Assembly (NCBI GenBank): GCA_023412495.1
Contig: JAEYNP010000080.1
Span: 124,001 to 188,000, forward strand
Length of the DNA: 64,000 bases
Direction of reading: 5' to 3'
From: Pseudomonadota bacterium
Lineage (GTDB): Bacteria > Desulfobacterota > Desulfobulbia > Desulfobulbales > Desulfocapsaceae
The number at the start of each line of letters is the position of its first letter. The stretch's first letter is position 1. Position numbers and translations under genes: made by a program. Positions 35,337 to 44,137 of the stretch are shown here, piece by piece. A model generated the notes under the pieces. It worked only from the letters and a program-made list of their open reading frames with translations, searched no databases and had not been told where the DNA came from.

Positions 35337-36452
35337 TCAAGGTCTCAAACCGCTCGCCCGGTCGAGCATGAGCGGCAGGCCGCCTTTTTCGCCAGGAGCG
35401 AATCCCATCACCTCGCGCCAGATCTCATCGCTCTCCATGCAGAAATAGATGCAGGTCGTCGCCGCTGCGCGCAGCTTCAGGCGCTCATGGATGAACTTGT
35501 AAAGCTCTACCCGGTTTGGACGGAAGTACCGCGACTTGCCGTCCAATCCCTGGACAAATTCGTGGAAGTAGATCTTCGAACGGGGAAATCGGCGAATGCC
35601 TATCTCCTTGAGACTCGGAATGAAGCGGAGCGCCCCGAGGCTGATCCAGACAATGGCCTCTGCGGGTACGGTTGAATAGAGCCTGTCGATGGTTTCTTCA
35701 TATCCGGCCTGCCAGCCTGGGTGATCGATGATCGGATCGAAGTGAAAGGCTACCCGGTAGCCCCAGGCGACGCACTGTTTCGCTGCCTCGAGGCGCTCGG
35801 TGAGGGTCGCAGAGCGGAGTTCGAATCTCTTCATGATTGCCGGACTGTTCAGCGACCAGGCGACGACGGTCTTCCCCCGGTGATCGAGTCCCTGCAGATT
35901 GTCAATGACGGCGCTCTTGGTTTTGAGCTCGAGGACGGCGTTGCTTGTCCTGCCGATCAATGGTACAAGGGTTCGGCTCAGGCAAGTCAACCGGTCGATC
36001 GCCAGTGAATCGGTGAATTCGCCGGTACCGATGCGAAAAGAGTTCTGTGATTGTGCCGCAAGCTTTTGTTGGAGTTCTGAGCAGAGATCGTCGATATTGG
36101 CATAAAAGGTCAACCAGGGGGTGTTCAAATATGCCTGAAGGATACAATAGGCACAGTCTATCGGACAGTTGGTGCCGATATTGAGCACTTGATAATCGCA
36201 GCACCGGTACTCACGCGTTCCCGGGCAGGGTTTAAAGAAAGCGCCACGATTCCTGCAGAGAAACAGCTGTCTCTTGCCGGCTGTCAGATTTTCCGCGTAA
36301 TCCTGGTCGAGGTCGTTGGGCTTTTCCCTCTCCGGGACGATCCTCCACGGCAGCCCCGCTCGCTCCAATACAACCTTCGTGGCGGGCAGCTCCAGACATG
36401 ATTGTTCGACGTATATCCAATCGATATAACGGGACGGGTCTTTCCACGTCAT
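35337..36452 (-). CDS. Spore photoproduct lyase-like radical SAM protein
   Basis: 371 residues. The radical SAM cluster motif CPIDCAYC gives Cys96, Cys100 and Cys103 (Cx3Cx2C), preceded by YQVLNIGTN. GTGEFTDSLAID and ELKTKSAVIDNL match the SplB family of DNA-repair lyases, which split the thymine dimer formed in spores. Extra cysteines at about 66, 76 and 84-85 precede the motif. No sporulation genes are seen in the window, so the natural lesion or substrate is unclear; vegetative UV-damage repair is a guess. Confidence 0.82.
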   Translation of the reverse strand: MTWKDPSRYIDWIYVEQSCLELPATKVVLERAGLPWRIVPEREKPNDLDQDYAENLTAGKRQLFLCRNRGAFFKPCPGTREYRCCDYQVLNIGTNCPIDCAYCILQAYLNTPWLTFYANIDDLCSELQQKLAAQSQNSFRIGTGEFTDSLAIDRLTCLSRTLVPLIGRTSNAVLELKTKSAVIDNLQGLDHRGKTVVAWSLNSPAIMKRFELRSATLTERLEAAKQCVAWGYRVAFHFDPIIDHPGWQAGYEETIDRLYSTVPAEAIVWISLGALRFIPSLKEIGIRRFPRSKIYFHEFVQGLDGKSRYFRPNRVELYKFIHERLKLRAAATTCIYFCMESDEIWREVMGFAPGEKGGLPLMLDRASGLRP

Positions 36453-36547
36453 GATAATGTTTTAATATGTTATTATTTGCAGAAGAATGCCCCTTCACCG
36501 GCAAGCGCAGGAAATCCCCCGGAAAGGCAAAGTCTCACCGATGCAGG

Positions 36548-36610
36548 CTCCGCCTCAAAACTTCCCGTTGGAAATCCGGAATATTGGGCAAAGTAAGTAC
36601 GCAGGCGGAG
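36548..36610. other. Possible structured element in the splB-like/rng divergent gap
   Basis: CTCCGCC (36548-36554) can pair with GGCGGAG (36604-36610) across a 49-base loop in the 272-base gap. The nearby GGCAAAG at 36527-36533 superficially recalls riboswitch motifs, but no full consensus fits. A TATACT at 36656-36661 could be the -10 of the downstream rng gene, although no good -35 is present. Confidence 0.2.
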
Positions 36611-36724
36611 TGTGATAGATCGCATTACATATGGCATTATGTATTGTGGATACTGTATACTACAGAGTTTTAAAAAATACTCCTTCCCGTGCGGAAGCTA
36701 CATATTTTAAATGACGGTTTGAGA

Positions 36725-38221
36725 ATGTCCACGGAAATTCTGATTAATGCGACAAGCTACGAGGTCCGTCTTGCGCTTGTCGAAGATGGAAATCTCAGTG
36801 AATTCCATATGCAGAGGCCGACGGAAAAAGGCCTCATGGGCAATGTCTACAAGGGCCGAATTGTCCGGGTGCTACCGGGAATGCAGGCGGCCTTTGTGGA
36901 CATCGGCCTGGAACGGACAGGTTTTCTGTATGTCGATGATGTGTGTGTTTCTTCTGAAGATCCCGAATACAGCCCCTGCATAACGGATTGCACTCAAACC
37001 CCCGTTCGTGCCCATGGGCTGCATATTGAAGATATTTTGAAGGAAGGCCAGGATATCCTGGTACAGGTCAGCAAGGACCCCATAGGCACAAAAGGCGCAA
37101 GGCTTACCTGCCACATCACCCTGCCCTGCCGAAATCTCGTCTTCATCCCTTTGACGGACCATATCGGTGTCTCACGAAAGATCGAAGATGAAGAAAAGAG
37201 GCAGCAGTTAAAGGCCCTGATCGAAGAGATCCGCCCGGAAGGAACGGGTTTTATCATGCGAACCGTGGCCGAACACGCCACGCGGGAAGAACTCGAAGCG
37301 GATATGGAGTTTCTCCTGCTGCTCTGGGACGACATCCGCGACAAGGCATTCCACATGGAAGCCCCTTGCCTGGTGCACGAGGACCTCGACATAACGCTCC
37401 GTTCCATCCGCGACTTCTTCACCACCGATGTCGATGCCCTGGTCATCGATGATCCGGTCGCATACGAGAAACTCCTGGCCCACGTGAAAACCTTTGCGCC
37501 GTATCTGGTGGACAAGATCAGCCTTTATCAGGACAGCACCCCGCTCTTTGAAGCGCACAACATAGAAGTGGAAATATCGCGGGCCATCGAGAAAAAGGTC
37601 TGGCTACGATCAGGCGGGTATATCATAATCGAAAGTACGGAGGCACTGTCGGTGATCGATGTCAATACCGGTCGTTACGTGGGCAAGAACGACCTCAACG
37701 ACACCATATTCAAAACCAATATGGAGGCGGCGGTCGAGATCGCCTACCAGCTGAGGCTCCGTAATATCGGCGGGATTATCATTATCGATTTTATCGATAT
37801 GGAGGATGACAAGCACCGGGAGGAACTGTACGCAACGTTCAAGGAAGCTGTCAAAAAAGACAAAAGCAGGATCAATATCCTGAAGCTCTCGGAGTTCGGC
37901 CTTGTCCAAATGACCCGGAAACGCAACAGCGAGAACCTCCATCAGCTCATGTGCGAGCCATGCCACTACTGTTCCGGAGAGGGGATGGTCAAATCCCGCA
38001 GGACCATCTGTTACGATATCTTCCGGAAAATCAGCAGGAATTCCAAGAAACACAAAGGCAGCACCATCACTCTTCGGGTCCACCCGCGTTTGGCCGATTT
38101 ATTGAACAACGAGGAAGAGCAGACCAGGATGCGAATCGAAAAAGAGATTGGCAAAAGAATGGTTGTTGCCCCCACGAAAGACTTGCACATTGAAAAATAT
38201 GAAATAATCTGGCAGAGATGA
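36725..38221 (+). CDS. rng: Ribonuclease E/G family endoribonuclease
   Basis: About 498 residues, RNase G size without the long RNase E scaffold tail. The S1 domain opens with GNVYKGRIVRVLPGMQAAFV. The catalytic Asp residues are in SVIDVNTGRYVGKND and GIIIIDFIDM. The Zn-link cysteines are in MCEPCHYCSGEG. ATG at 36725 matches the usual MSTEILINA start; a GTG at 36689 would add 12 residues. It processes rRNA and mRNA 5' ends. It lies 44 bases before the M23 gene. Confidence 0.92.
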   Translation: MSTEILINATSYEVRLALVEDGNLSEFHMQRPTEKGLMGNVYKGRIVRVLPGMQAAFVDIGLERTGFLYVDDVCVSSEDPEYSPCITDCTQTPVRAHGLHIEDILKEGQDILVQVSKDPIGTKGARLTCHITLPCRNLVFIPLTDHIGVSRKIEDEEKRQQLKALIEEIRPEGTGFIMRTVAEHATREELEADMEFLLLLWDDIRDKAFHMEAPCLVHEDLDITLRSIRDFFTTDVDALVIDDPVAYEKLLAHVKTFAPYLVDKISLYQDSTPLFEAHNIEVEISRAIEKKVWLRSGGYIIIESTEALSVIDVNTGRYVGKNDLNDTIFKTNMEAAVEIAYQLRLRNIGGIIIIDFIDMEDDKHREELYATFKEAVKKDKSRINILKLSEFGLVQMTRKRNSENLHQLMCEPCHYCSGEGMVKSRRTICYDIFRKISRNSKKHKGSTITLRVHPRLADLLNNEEEQTRMRIEKEIGKRMVVAPTKDLHIEKYEIIWQR

Positions 38222-38265
38222 TAAGATATTCCGTCATTTCGCAAAATTCAAGGATGTAATTCAGC

Positions 38266-39648
38266 ATGGCGTTTTCCAGCAGTAGAGGAGCTTCCGGTCT
38301 CCGTATTTTCTATGGATTTTTATTTTTTTCCCTCGCGGTCGCCGGGACCGTAGTTGTCCTTCTGTTCTTTGAACTGGGCAAGCCGGTAGTCAAGGTTGAC
38401 AAGGTCGGCGACTATATCGGGAAAAAAGGGATGATCAGTTTTTCCGTCCACGATGCAAAGAGCGGTCTGAGGAGCGTTATCGTCTCATGCGTTCAGGGAG
38501 AAGTAAAAAAAGTACTCCATTCCGAAACGTTTGCGAGAACGGCCTATACCGGTGCGATCGGCCCACGGGATTACAGCCAAGAAGTCACCTTTGACACCAA
38601 GACCGAAGGCTTCAGCGAGGGACCGATGACCATCACCGTCGAGGCGAGGGATTACTCGATGTGGGGTTGGTTTTCCGGCAACAGGACCGTGGTGGTGAAG
38701 GAAGTGAAGGTGGATACCGAAGCTCCCAAGGTGCAGCTGCTGCACGGTGAAAATTATATTTCACCGGGCGGCACCGGCATCGCCATCTATCGGCTGAACG
38801 ATCCGGACAGTACCCACGGCGTAACGATCAACGGCCGTTTGCACCCGGGATTCGTGCTTGCGGAAGAGAATACTGAGATCTACATCAGCTACTTTGCCCT
38901 GCCCTACGATGCGGAAAAAATCGATGGACTGGCCGTTAAGGCGATCGACAGGGCCGGCAATGAGACCAACGTGTCTTTCTCAACGATTCTTCAAAAAGTC
39001 GCTCCCAAAAAGGACTCGATCGCGGTCAGCGACGGTTTCCTGCAGGAAAAAATGCCGGAATTTCAGCACCATTATCCGGAAATGAAAGGCGACTTGATGG
39101 AGATGTACCTCTTTGTCAACAACGATGTCCGTGACCGGAACAACGCCAAGATCAGTGATCTATGCCGGACACCTCTGCCGCAAAGAATGTGGCGTGGAAG
39201 TTTTTCCCGTATGTCCGGAAGCTCGCGGGCAGGTTTTGCCGAGCATCGGACATATTACTATAAGGACAAGGCGATCGATAACCAGGTGCACCTCGGCATG
39301 GATATAGCCTCAACCCAAAGAGCCGAGGTATTTGCCGCCAACACAGGCCAAGTAGTCTTTGCCGGATACCTGGGCATCTACGGCAATTTGGTGCTTGTCG
39401 ACCACGGACAGGGAATATTCAGTCTGTATTCCCATCTGAGTCAGATAAACGTCTCCTCGGGCGATAAAGTAGATCAAAAGTCGGTTTTGGGGCTCACCGG
39501 CACATCCGGAATGGCAGGAGGAGACCACCTCCATTTCTCAATGCTGGTCAACGGAATATTCGTTACACCGAAAGAGTGGTGGGACCAGCACTGGGTGGAT
39601 GTCAATATTGAAGACCCGATTAAAGAGTTGAAGAATATCAAACCTTGA
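38266..39648 (+). CDS. M23 (LytM) family metallopeptidase
   Basis: 460 residues. One N-terminal membrane segment (YGFLFFSLAVAGTVVVLLFF) anchors a large Ig-like periplasmic region of about residues 50-330. The C-terminal M23 domain follows: HLGMDIAS (zinc His and Asp), VLVDHGQGIFSLYSHLSQI and GGDHLHFSML (HxH). The zinc ligands are complete, so it should be an active peptidoglycan endopeptidase or an amidase activator. It is followed by repeat copy 5. Confidence 0.93.
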   Translation: MAFSSSRGASGLRIFYGFLFFSLAVAGTVVVLLFFELGKPVVKVDKVGDYIGKKGMISFSVHDAKSGLRSVIVSCVQGEVKKVLHSETFARTAYTGAIGPRDYSQEVTFDTKTEGFSEGPMTITVEARDYSMWGWFSGNRTVVVKEVKVDTEAPKVQLLHGENYISPGGTGIAIYRLNDPDSTHGVTINGRLHPGFVLAEENTEIYISYFALPYDAEKIDGLAVKAIDRAGNETNVSFSTILQKVAPKKDSIAVSDGFLQEKMPEFQHHYPEMKGDLMEMYLFVNNDVRDRNNAKISDLCRTPLPQRMWRGSFSRMSGSSRAGFAEHRTYYYKDKAIDNQVHLGMDIASTQRAEVFAANTGQVVFAGYLGIYGNLVLVDHGQGIFSLYSHLSQINVSSGDKVDQKSVLGLTGTSGMAGGDHLHFSMLVNGIFVTPKEWWDQHWVDVNIEDPIKELKNIKP

Positions 39649-39704
39649 TCGGGTCACGAGGCGTGGAAGCTGCTGCACGACAAAAAAGTAATTATTTGCT
39701 GAAA

Positions 39705-39780
39705 CGGCACTCTGTTCAGTACCCCTTGAGGGGGGATAAGGGGCCGTAACGAAATGGACAGTTATTTCTTACGGCCCCTA
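39705..39780. repeat. Dispersed intergenic repeat, GTACCCC family, copy 5
   Basis: GGCACTCTGTTCAGTACCCC, TTGAGGGGGGATA, then AGGGGCCGTAACGAAAT pairing with ATTTCTTACGGCCCCT around GGACAGTT. The second hairpin is the same unit as in copy 2. It separates the convergent M23 and zinc-ribbon genes and may terminate both. Confidence 0.8.
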
Positions 39781-39831
39781 AACTCCGGCAACAGGAGACA
39801 TCCCCCCGGCGCGTTGGAACTTTGAAAGGTA

Positions 39832-39999
39832 TCAGTCGTCGATGTCGTAGTCGGGGTGGCCGCAGAGGGAACAACGAAGAGTCTGATCGTGGCGATCGAA
39901 AATCCATTCCCACTTCTTTGCCTTGATCATCTCCTCCTGTTCAACGCCGCAGGTTATGCAAACCCACTTATCCCCTTCTTCTGTCTCAAATAGATGCAT
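39832..39999 (-). CDS. 55-residue zinc-ribbon protein
   Basis: Small protein reading MHLFETEEGDKWVCITCG at the start and LRCSLCGHPDYDIDD at the end. Two CxxC pairs (Cys14/Cys17 and Cys43/Cys46) 26 residues apart make a zinc ribbon or rubredoxin-like knuckle. The stop at 39832 is clean and the composition is protein-like (acidic, Trp-rich), but there is no strong SD. The function is unknown. It faces the M23 gene tail to tail across repeat copy 5. Confidence 0.6.
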   Translation of the reverse strand: MHLFETEEGDKWVCITCGVEQEEMIKAKKWEWIFDRHDQTLRCSLCGHPDYDIDD

Positions 40000-40059
40000 A
40001 GCGGTTTTTTTCCGTTTGATAAAGTTGATATAGCCGTAAAAAGTGCTCCAGCCCGTGGA

Positions 40060-40152
40060 GATGGACTCTGGAAAAAGTTCGAGTACATATGGTACAGCGA
40101 AGCGCCGTTTCAGACCTACAGCGAAATAGATCGGACTTTTTACGAGTCCATC
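40060..40152. repeat. MITE-like inverted-repeat element, copy 2 (93 bp)
   Basis: The left end GATGGACTCTGGAAAAA (40060-40076) is identical to copy 1. The right end TTTTTACGAGTCCATC (40137-40152) is the same with small changes. The interior follows the reverse complement of copy 1 (GTACATATGGTACAGCGAAG and so on) but lacks about 39 bp of one arm after GTTCGA. It lies in the 309-base gap between the zinc-ribbon gene and lptF; the rest of the gap holds no recognisable feature apart from an isolated TTGACA near 40281. Confidence 0.8.
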
Positions 40153-40308
40153 AAAGTTAATATCCCGACCGGAACAAAGCAGTACAGGCCATGAGTGAAA
40201 GTCGACACATACAGGAGCGAAAGGTTTTACCGCCCTTACCTCGTGTTAATCAATAAGATCATATAACTCTGCCGGCTGGTTTGACAATTTCCCGGCAAAC
40301 GTCCGCAA

Positions 40309-41766
40309 ATGAAGAGCCTATTCAATACACCTCGCCTCCTCTACAGTTATCTGGCGACGGAAATGCTTGCCCCCTTCTTCGCAAGCTTCGTCATTATGAA
40401 CTGTGTCTTTTTCCTGGTCAAGCTTATTCCGTTTTTAAACTTCGTCCTGGAACTCAATATCGGACCTGCCGATTTTATAAGGCTTTTTTCGTATCTCTTC
40501 CCCAACATCTTCCTCTACTCCATCCCTATGGCGGCTATGATGGGAGTGACTATCGGTTTTGCCCGGTTGTCGAGCGACTCGGAGATTCTCGCTCTCAAGG
40601 CGAGCGGCATCAGCATGTACCAGATCCTGCCGCCGGTAATCATCGTGGCCGCCCTCATCGCCATGCTGACCAGCTACTTCTCGATAAAATTGATCCCGCT
40701 CAGCGAGATATCCATGAAGCAGCTTACCTACCAGCTGCTGAAGGAAAAGATAAACGAGGGCGTCAAGGAACACGTCTTCACCGAAGCGCTTGGGGATGTA
40801 GTCGTTTACATCGACAATATCGACAAAACCACAGGAGAATGGCGGAACGTATGGGTCTCCGACATGCGGGGAGTGGAAAATCCCGTCATTACCATGGCCT
40901 CCACAGGGTCAATGGCGAGCAACATTTCCAACATGATGGTATCCATCGCCCTCAATAACGGCAGTCTCCATCGCCCGGGCAATGAGAGCGCCCAGATCGT
41001 TCAATTCGAACAATATGATATCAACATCCCGCTTCAGCCGCCTACCGGCAAAGCGACCATGCTCAAGAGGTCGGCGCTCACCATGGGGGAACTGCTGAAA
41101 GAAGCGCGGGAGATATCGGAAGATACCGCCGAAAAGAGAAGGATTCTCATCGAGTTTCATAAACGGCTCGTCCTGCCGGCCGGCTGCCTCATCATCAGCC
41201 TCATCGGGCTGCCGCTGGGACTGCAGGCCAGACCCGGCAAAAAGGCCATCGGCATCCAGGCGGGCCTTGCCATCTTCGTCCTGTATTACATCGTCTTCAC
41301 CTTCGGTAAGACTATGGCGGAGGAAGGCGTTCTCCCCGTTGTTCCGGCAATGTGGCTGCCGAATGCGCTGTTCTTCTGTCTTACCATTTTCTGGCTAATC
41401 AGGATCAGCAACGAGCAGTCGCTGATCCCCGAGCCTATGACGATCCTTATGAAGGCGCTGTGGACCAAGGTGTCGGCGCCGCTGGCCGGAATGTTCGAGC
41501 GGGTGATGAAGGCAAAAATCTTCGTCCGTCAGGGGAAGGCGGCGAGCGACTTCAAAGTCAGATCGGTAAGAACCGTTAAAGGCAACCCGAAGAGCAAAGT
41601 CTTTCATCTTCCCTCCTGCGAGTATTACAATTGCAGAAACTGCACCATGGAATTTCATGATGTCGATGTTGCTCTTCAATCTGGTTTCGAGCCTTGCCAG
41701 TTCTGCGCGGATCTCATTGCTGACTCCCATGCCTCGGCGAGCATGGAATCAAGCGACAAGCCATAA
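40309..41766 (+). CDS. lptF: LptF/LptG-family LPS export permease with C-terminal Ada-type zinc domain
   Basis: 485 residues. Residues 1-about 365 are a YjgP/YjgQ permease: six membrane segments, a periplasmic beta domain, and KRLVLPAGCLIISLIGLPLG. LptF/G with LptB extract LPS from the inner membrane. Beyond about residue 425 is an extra soluble domain with VFHLPSCEYYNCRNC and GFEPCQFC, giving Cys437, 442, 445, 463 and 466. This is the Ada-like metal-binding layout (HxxxC...GF.PC..C). The fusion is unbroken. There is no adjacent lptG; lptE is at 58 kb. Confidence 0.9.
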   Translation: MKSLFNTPRLLYSYLATEMLAPFFASFVIMNCVFFLVKLIPFLNFVLELNIGPADFIRLFSYLFPNIFLYSIPMAAMMGVTIGFARLSSDSEILALKASGISMYQILPPVIIVAALIAMLTSYFSIKLIPLSEISMKQLTYQLLKEKINEGVKEHVFTEALGDVVVYIDNIDKTTGEWRNVWVSDMRGVENPVITMASTGSMASNISNMMVSIALNNGSLHRPGNESAQIVQFEQYDINIPLQPPTGKATMLKRSALTMGELLKEAREISEDTAEKRRILIEFHKRLVLPAGCLIISLIGLPLGLQARPGKKAIGIQAGLAIFVLYYIVFTFGKTMAEEGVLPVVPAMWLPNALFFCLTIFWLIRISNEQSLIPEPMTILMKALWTKVSAPLAGMFERVMKAKIFVRQGKAASDFKVRSVRTVKGNPKSKVFHLPSCEYYNCRNCTMEFHDVDVALQSGFEPCQFCADLIADSHASASMESSDKP

Positions 41767-41783
41767 TTTTTCAGGAGGATTCC

Positions 41784-43391
41784 ATGAAGCTGCCCACCGC
41801 TCTCGAGATGAAGAACCTCGATCGTTCGGCCACCGAAGATTATGGGATTCCCAGCATCCTGCTCATGGAAAATGCCGGACTCGGCACTGTGAGGATGATG
41901 GAGCAGGAATTGGGTCCCTGCGAAAGCACCTTCGCCCTCATATTCGTGGGGCCGGGAAACAACGGCGGTGACGGCCTGGTCATCGGCCGCCACCTTCATC
42001 AACGAGGATGTCAACCCGTTTTTTTCTTCCTGATCAACCCAGACAGATTGCGCGGCGACGCCGCGGTCAATCTGCAGATCATCAAGAAACTCAAGTTGCC
42101 GTTCCACGTCATCGACAATCCCAAACGTGTCGAGACCATCCCCATTCTCTTCAAGCAGTTCGAGACCCGAGGACTACCCTGCTACGCCGTTGTCGACGCC
42201 ATCTTCGGCATCGGCCTCGACCGTGAAATTACTGGACATTTTGCCGACACAATCAATCTCATCAATACCTCCAAATTTGCCCACAAGGCACCAATCATCG
42301 CCGTGGATACCCCTTCCGGCATAGACTCCGACACCGGCAAGGTCCTCGGCACTTGCGTCCGTGCCGATTACACTGCCACATACTGCTGTGCCAAACCCGG
42401 TCATTTCACCCATGGAAGTTCGGAATGGACTGGAAAGCTGGAGGTTATCGACATCGGCATCCCACCCGAGGCCATCCAGAGGGCCGGTCTGACCACCGAA
42501 CTGGCGACCCCTGAAACTTTTCGCAGGATCTATAGATCGTTGCAGCGTAACAAGTCGTCCCATAAAGGATCCCACGGCCATCTCCTGATCCTCGCCGGCT
42601 CTACTGGAAAAACGGGAGCCGCCATCCTGGCTGGCCTCGGCGCTCTGCGCAGCGGGGCGGGGCTGGTCAGTCTCTGTGTTCCGCAGAATCTCAACAGCAT
42701 ATTCGAGAGCAGGCTCATCGAAGCGATGACCATTCCGCTGCCCAAGAGCATCGGCTCATTGTCTATCGAAGACTGGGAAATCATCGTCCAGTCGCTCCAG
42801 GGAAAACAGGCGGTGGTGCTCGGGCCGGGAATCGGCAGGGATGAGCGGACAGCGGAACTTGTCAAGCGGATCTATGAAGAGGTGAATTGCCCCGTGGTTA
42901 TCGATGCCGACGGCTTGAACATTCTGGCGGAATATCGGAAGGAACTCAACCGGCCGGGCGGTCCCAGGATCTTCACCCCCCATCCGGGAGAGCTCTCCAG
43001 ATTGCTCGATAAATCGACCGCCGACATCCAAGCCAATCGGATCGATGCCGCAATTTTGGGAGGCAGTCTCTTTCGCAACGACGAGTATGACACGGTGCTT
43101 ATCCTGAAAGGGGCGGGAACGATAATCGCGGACAGCGACGGCACGACCATCATCAATACTACCGGCAATCCGGGCATGGCAACCGGAGGCATGGGCGACG
43201 TCCTGAGCGGAATGCTCGGCGCTTTGGTTTGTCAGGGTTTGTCGCCGCTCGACGCGGCCGTGGCCGGAGTCTTCCTCCATGGTTCGGCCGCAGATATTCT
43301 CTACGAGAGACAAGGTGTGGGATTTACCGCATCTGAGGTTGCCGACACGATACCGCTTGCGGCATCCTATCTTTCAACTACCACTCGATAG
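41784..43391 (+). CDS. nnr: Bifunctional NAD(P)H-hydrate epimerase / ADP-dependent dehydratase
   Basis: 535 residues. The N-terminal YjeF_N epimerase domain has VGPGNNGGDGLVIGRHL. The C-terminal ribokinase-like dehydratase domain has HKGSHGHLLILAGSTGKTGA, FTPHPGELSRLL and GNPGMATGGMGDVLSGMLGA. It repairs hydrated NAD(P)H. AGGAGG sits 5 bases before ATG. Its end overlaps the end of ung on the other strand by 14 bases. Confidence 0.96.
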   Translation: MKLPTALEMKNLDRSATEDYGIPSILLMENAGLGTVRMMEQELGPCESTFALIFVGPGNNGGDGLVIGRHLHQRGCQPVFFFLINPDRLRGDAAVNLQIIKKLKLPFHVIDNPKRVETIPILFKQFETRGLPCYAVVDAIFGIGLDREITGHFADTINLINTSKFAHKAPIIAVDTPSGIDSDTGKVLGTCVRADYTATYCCAKPGHFTHGSSEWTGKLEVIDIGIPPEAIQRAGLTTELATPETFRRIYRSLQRNKSSHKGSHGHLLILAGSTGKTGAAILAGLGALRSGAGLVSLCVPQNLNSIFESRLIEAMTIPLPKSIGSLSIEDWEIIVQSLQGKQAVVLGPGIGRDERTAELVKRIYEEVNCPVVIDADGLNILAEYRKELNRPGGPRIFTPHPGELSRLLDKSTADIQANRIDAAILGGSLFRNDEYDTVLILKGAGTIIADSDGTTIINTTGNPGMATGGMGDVLSGMLGALVCQGLSPLDAAVAGVFLHGSAADILYERQGVGFTASEVADTIPLAASYLSTTTR

Positions 43392-44076
43392 ATCGGTAGC
43401 CGTGGAGTTGAAGGTATTCATTGCACTTCCTGAACACCCCCGAGCCGAGGAAGCCTCTGTGCGCCGATAAGGGCGAAGGATGGCTGGTGGCCAGGACGAG
43501 GTGTTTCGTCCGGTCGATGAGATCCGCCTTTTTCTGGGCGAAGGAACCCCAGAGCATGAAGACGACATGCTCCTTGTGCCGGGATATAGTCTCGATAATA
43601 TTGTCAGTGAGCCTGTGCCAGCCGAGATTGGCATGGGAGTTGGGGCATTTGGCGATAACGGTCAGACTGGCATTGAGCAGGAGTACTCCTTGGCAGGCCC
43701 ATCTGGTCAGATCGCTGTCGCAACTCACCGGCCTGCCGCCATAGATGCTGTCGTTCACTTCCTGGAGGATATTACGGAGGGATGGAGGCACCGGTACTTC
43801 CTTTCTGACCGAAAAACAGAGCCCATGAGCCTCCGGGCCTTTTCCGGGATGCTCATTGAAATATGGATCCTGTCCGATGATAACCACCCGGGTCGCCTCG
43901 AGATTGGTCTGCCGCAGCGCTGCGAAGACATTCTCCCTTGCCGGAAAAACCTTACGGTTCCCAGTATTGCCATATGCAAGCCGGACCAGTTCCTTGTGCA
44001 ATCCCTGTTGCATGAGAGGGACGGTTTCCTCCCACAGGGCAGATTTTGCTTTCGTCGAATTCTCTTGCCTCTCCAT
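43378..44076 (-). CDS. ung: Uracil-DNA glycosylase (family 1)
   Basis: About 232 residues from the ATG at 44076, matching the usual Ung length. The active site GQDPYFNEHPGKGPEAHGL contains the catalytic Asp; F replaces the common H or H-like position after PY and three or four extra residues follow. LLLNASLTV and ATSHPSPLSAHRGF (catalytic His) are present. A TTG start at 44148 would add 24 residues and overlap the CheB-like gene; no SD favours either. It removes uracil from DNA. Confidence 0.93.
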   Translation of the reverse strand: MERQENSTKAKSALWEETVPLMQQGLHKELVRLAYGNTGNRKVFPARENVFAALRQTNLEATRVVIIGQDPYFNEHPGKGPEAHGLCFSVRKEVPVPPSLRNILQEVNDSIYGGRPVSCDSDLTRWACQGVLLLNASLTVIAKCPNSHANLGWHRLTDNIIETISRHKEHVVFMLWGSFAQKKADLIDRTKHLVLATSHPSPLSAHRGFLGSGVFRKCNEYLQLHGYRSIEW

Positions 44077-44137
44077 ATCTGCAGCATGTAACAATTTGAG
44101 AGTTATACCGGTTTGGCCATCGAAACAAGGTAGCGGC

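Noticed and set aside
36500..36610. Cyclic-di-GMP (GEMM) riboswitch, suggested by AAAGGCAAAG
   Set aside because: The second conserved block (GACGCAAAGC) and the tetraloop-receptor part are absent; only a simple long-range stem remains.
10312..39780. CRISPR array
   Set aside because: The repeated sequences are far apart, vary in length and orientation, and have no regularly spaced spacers or cas genes.
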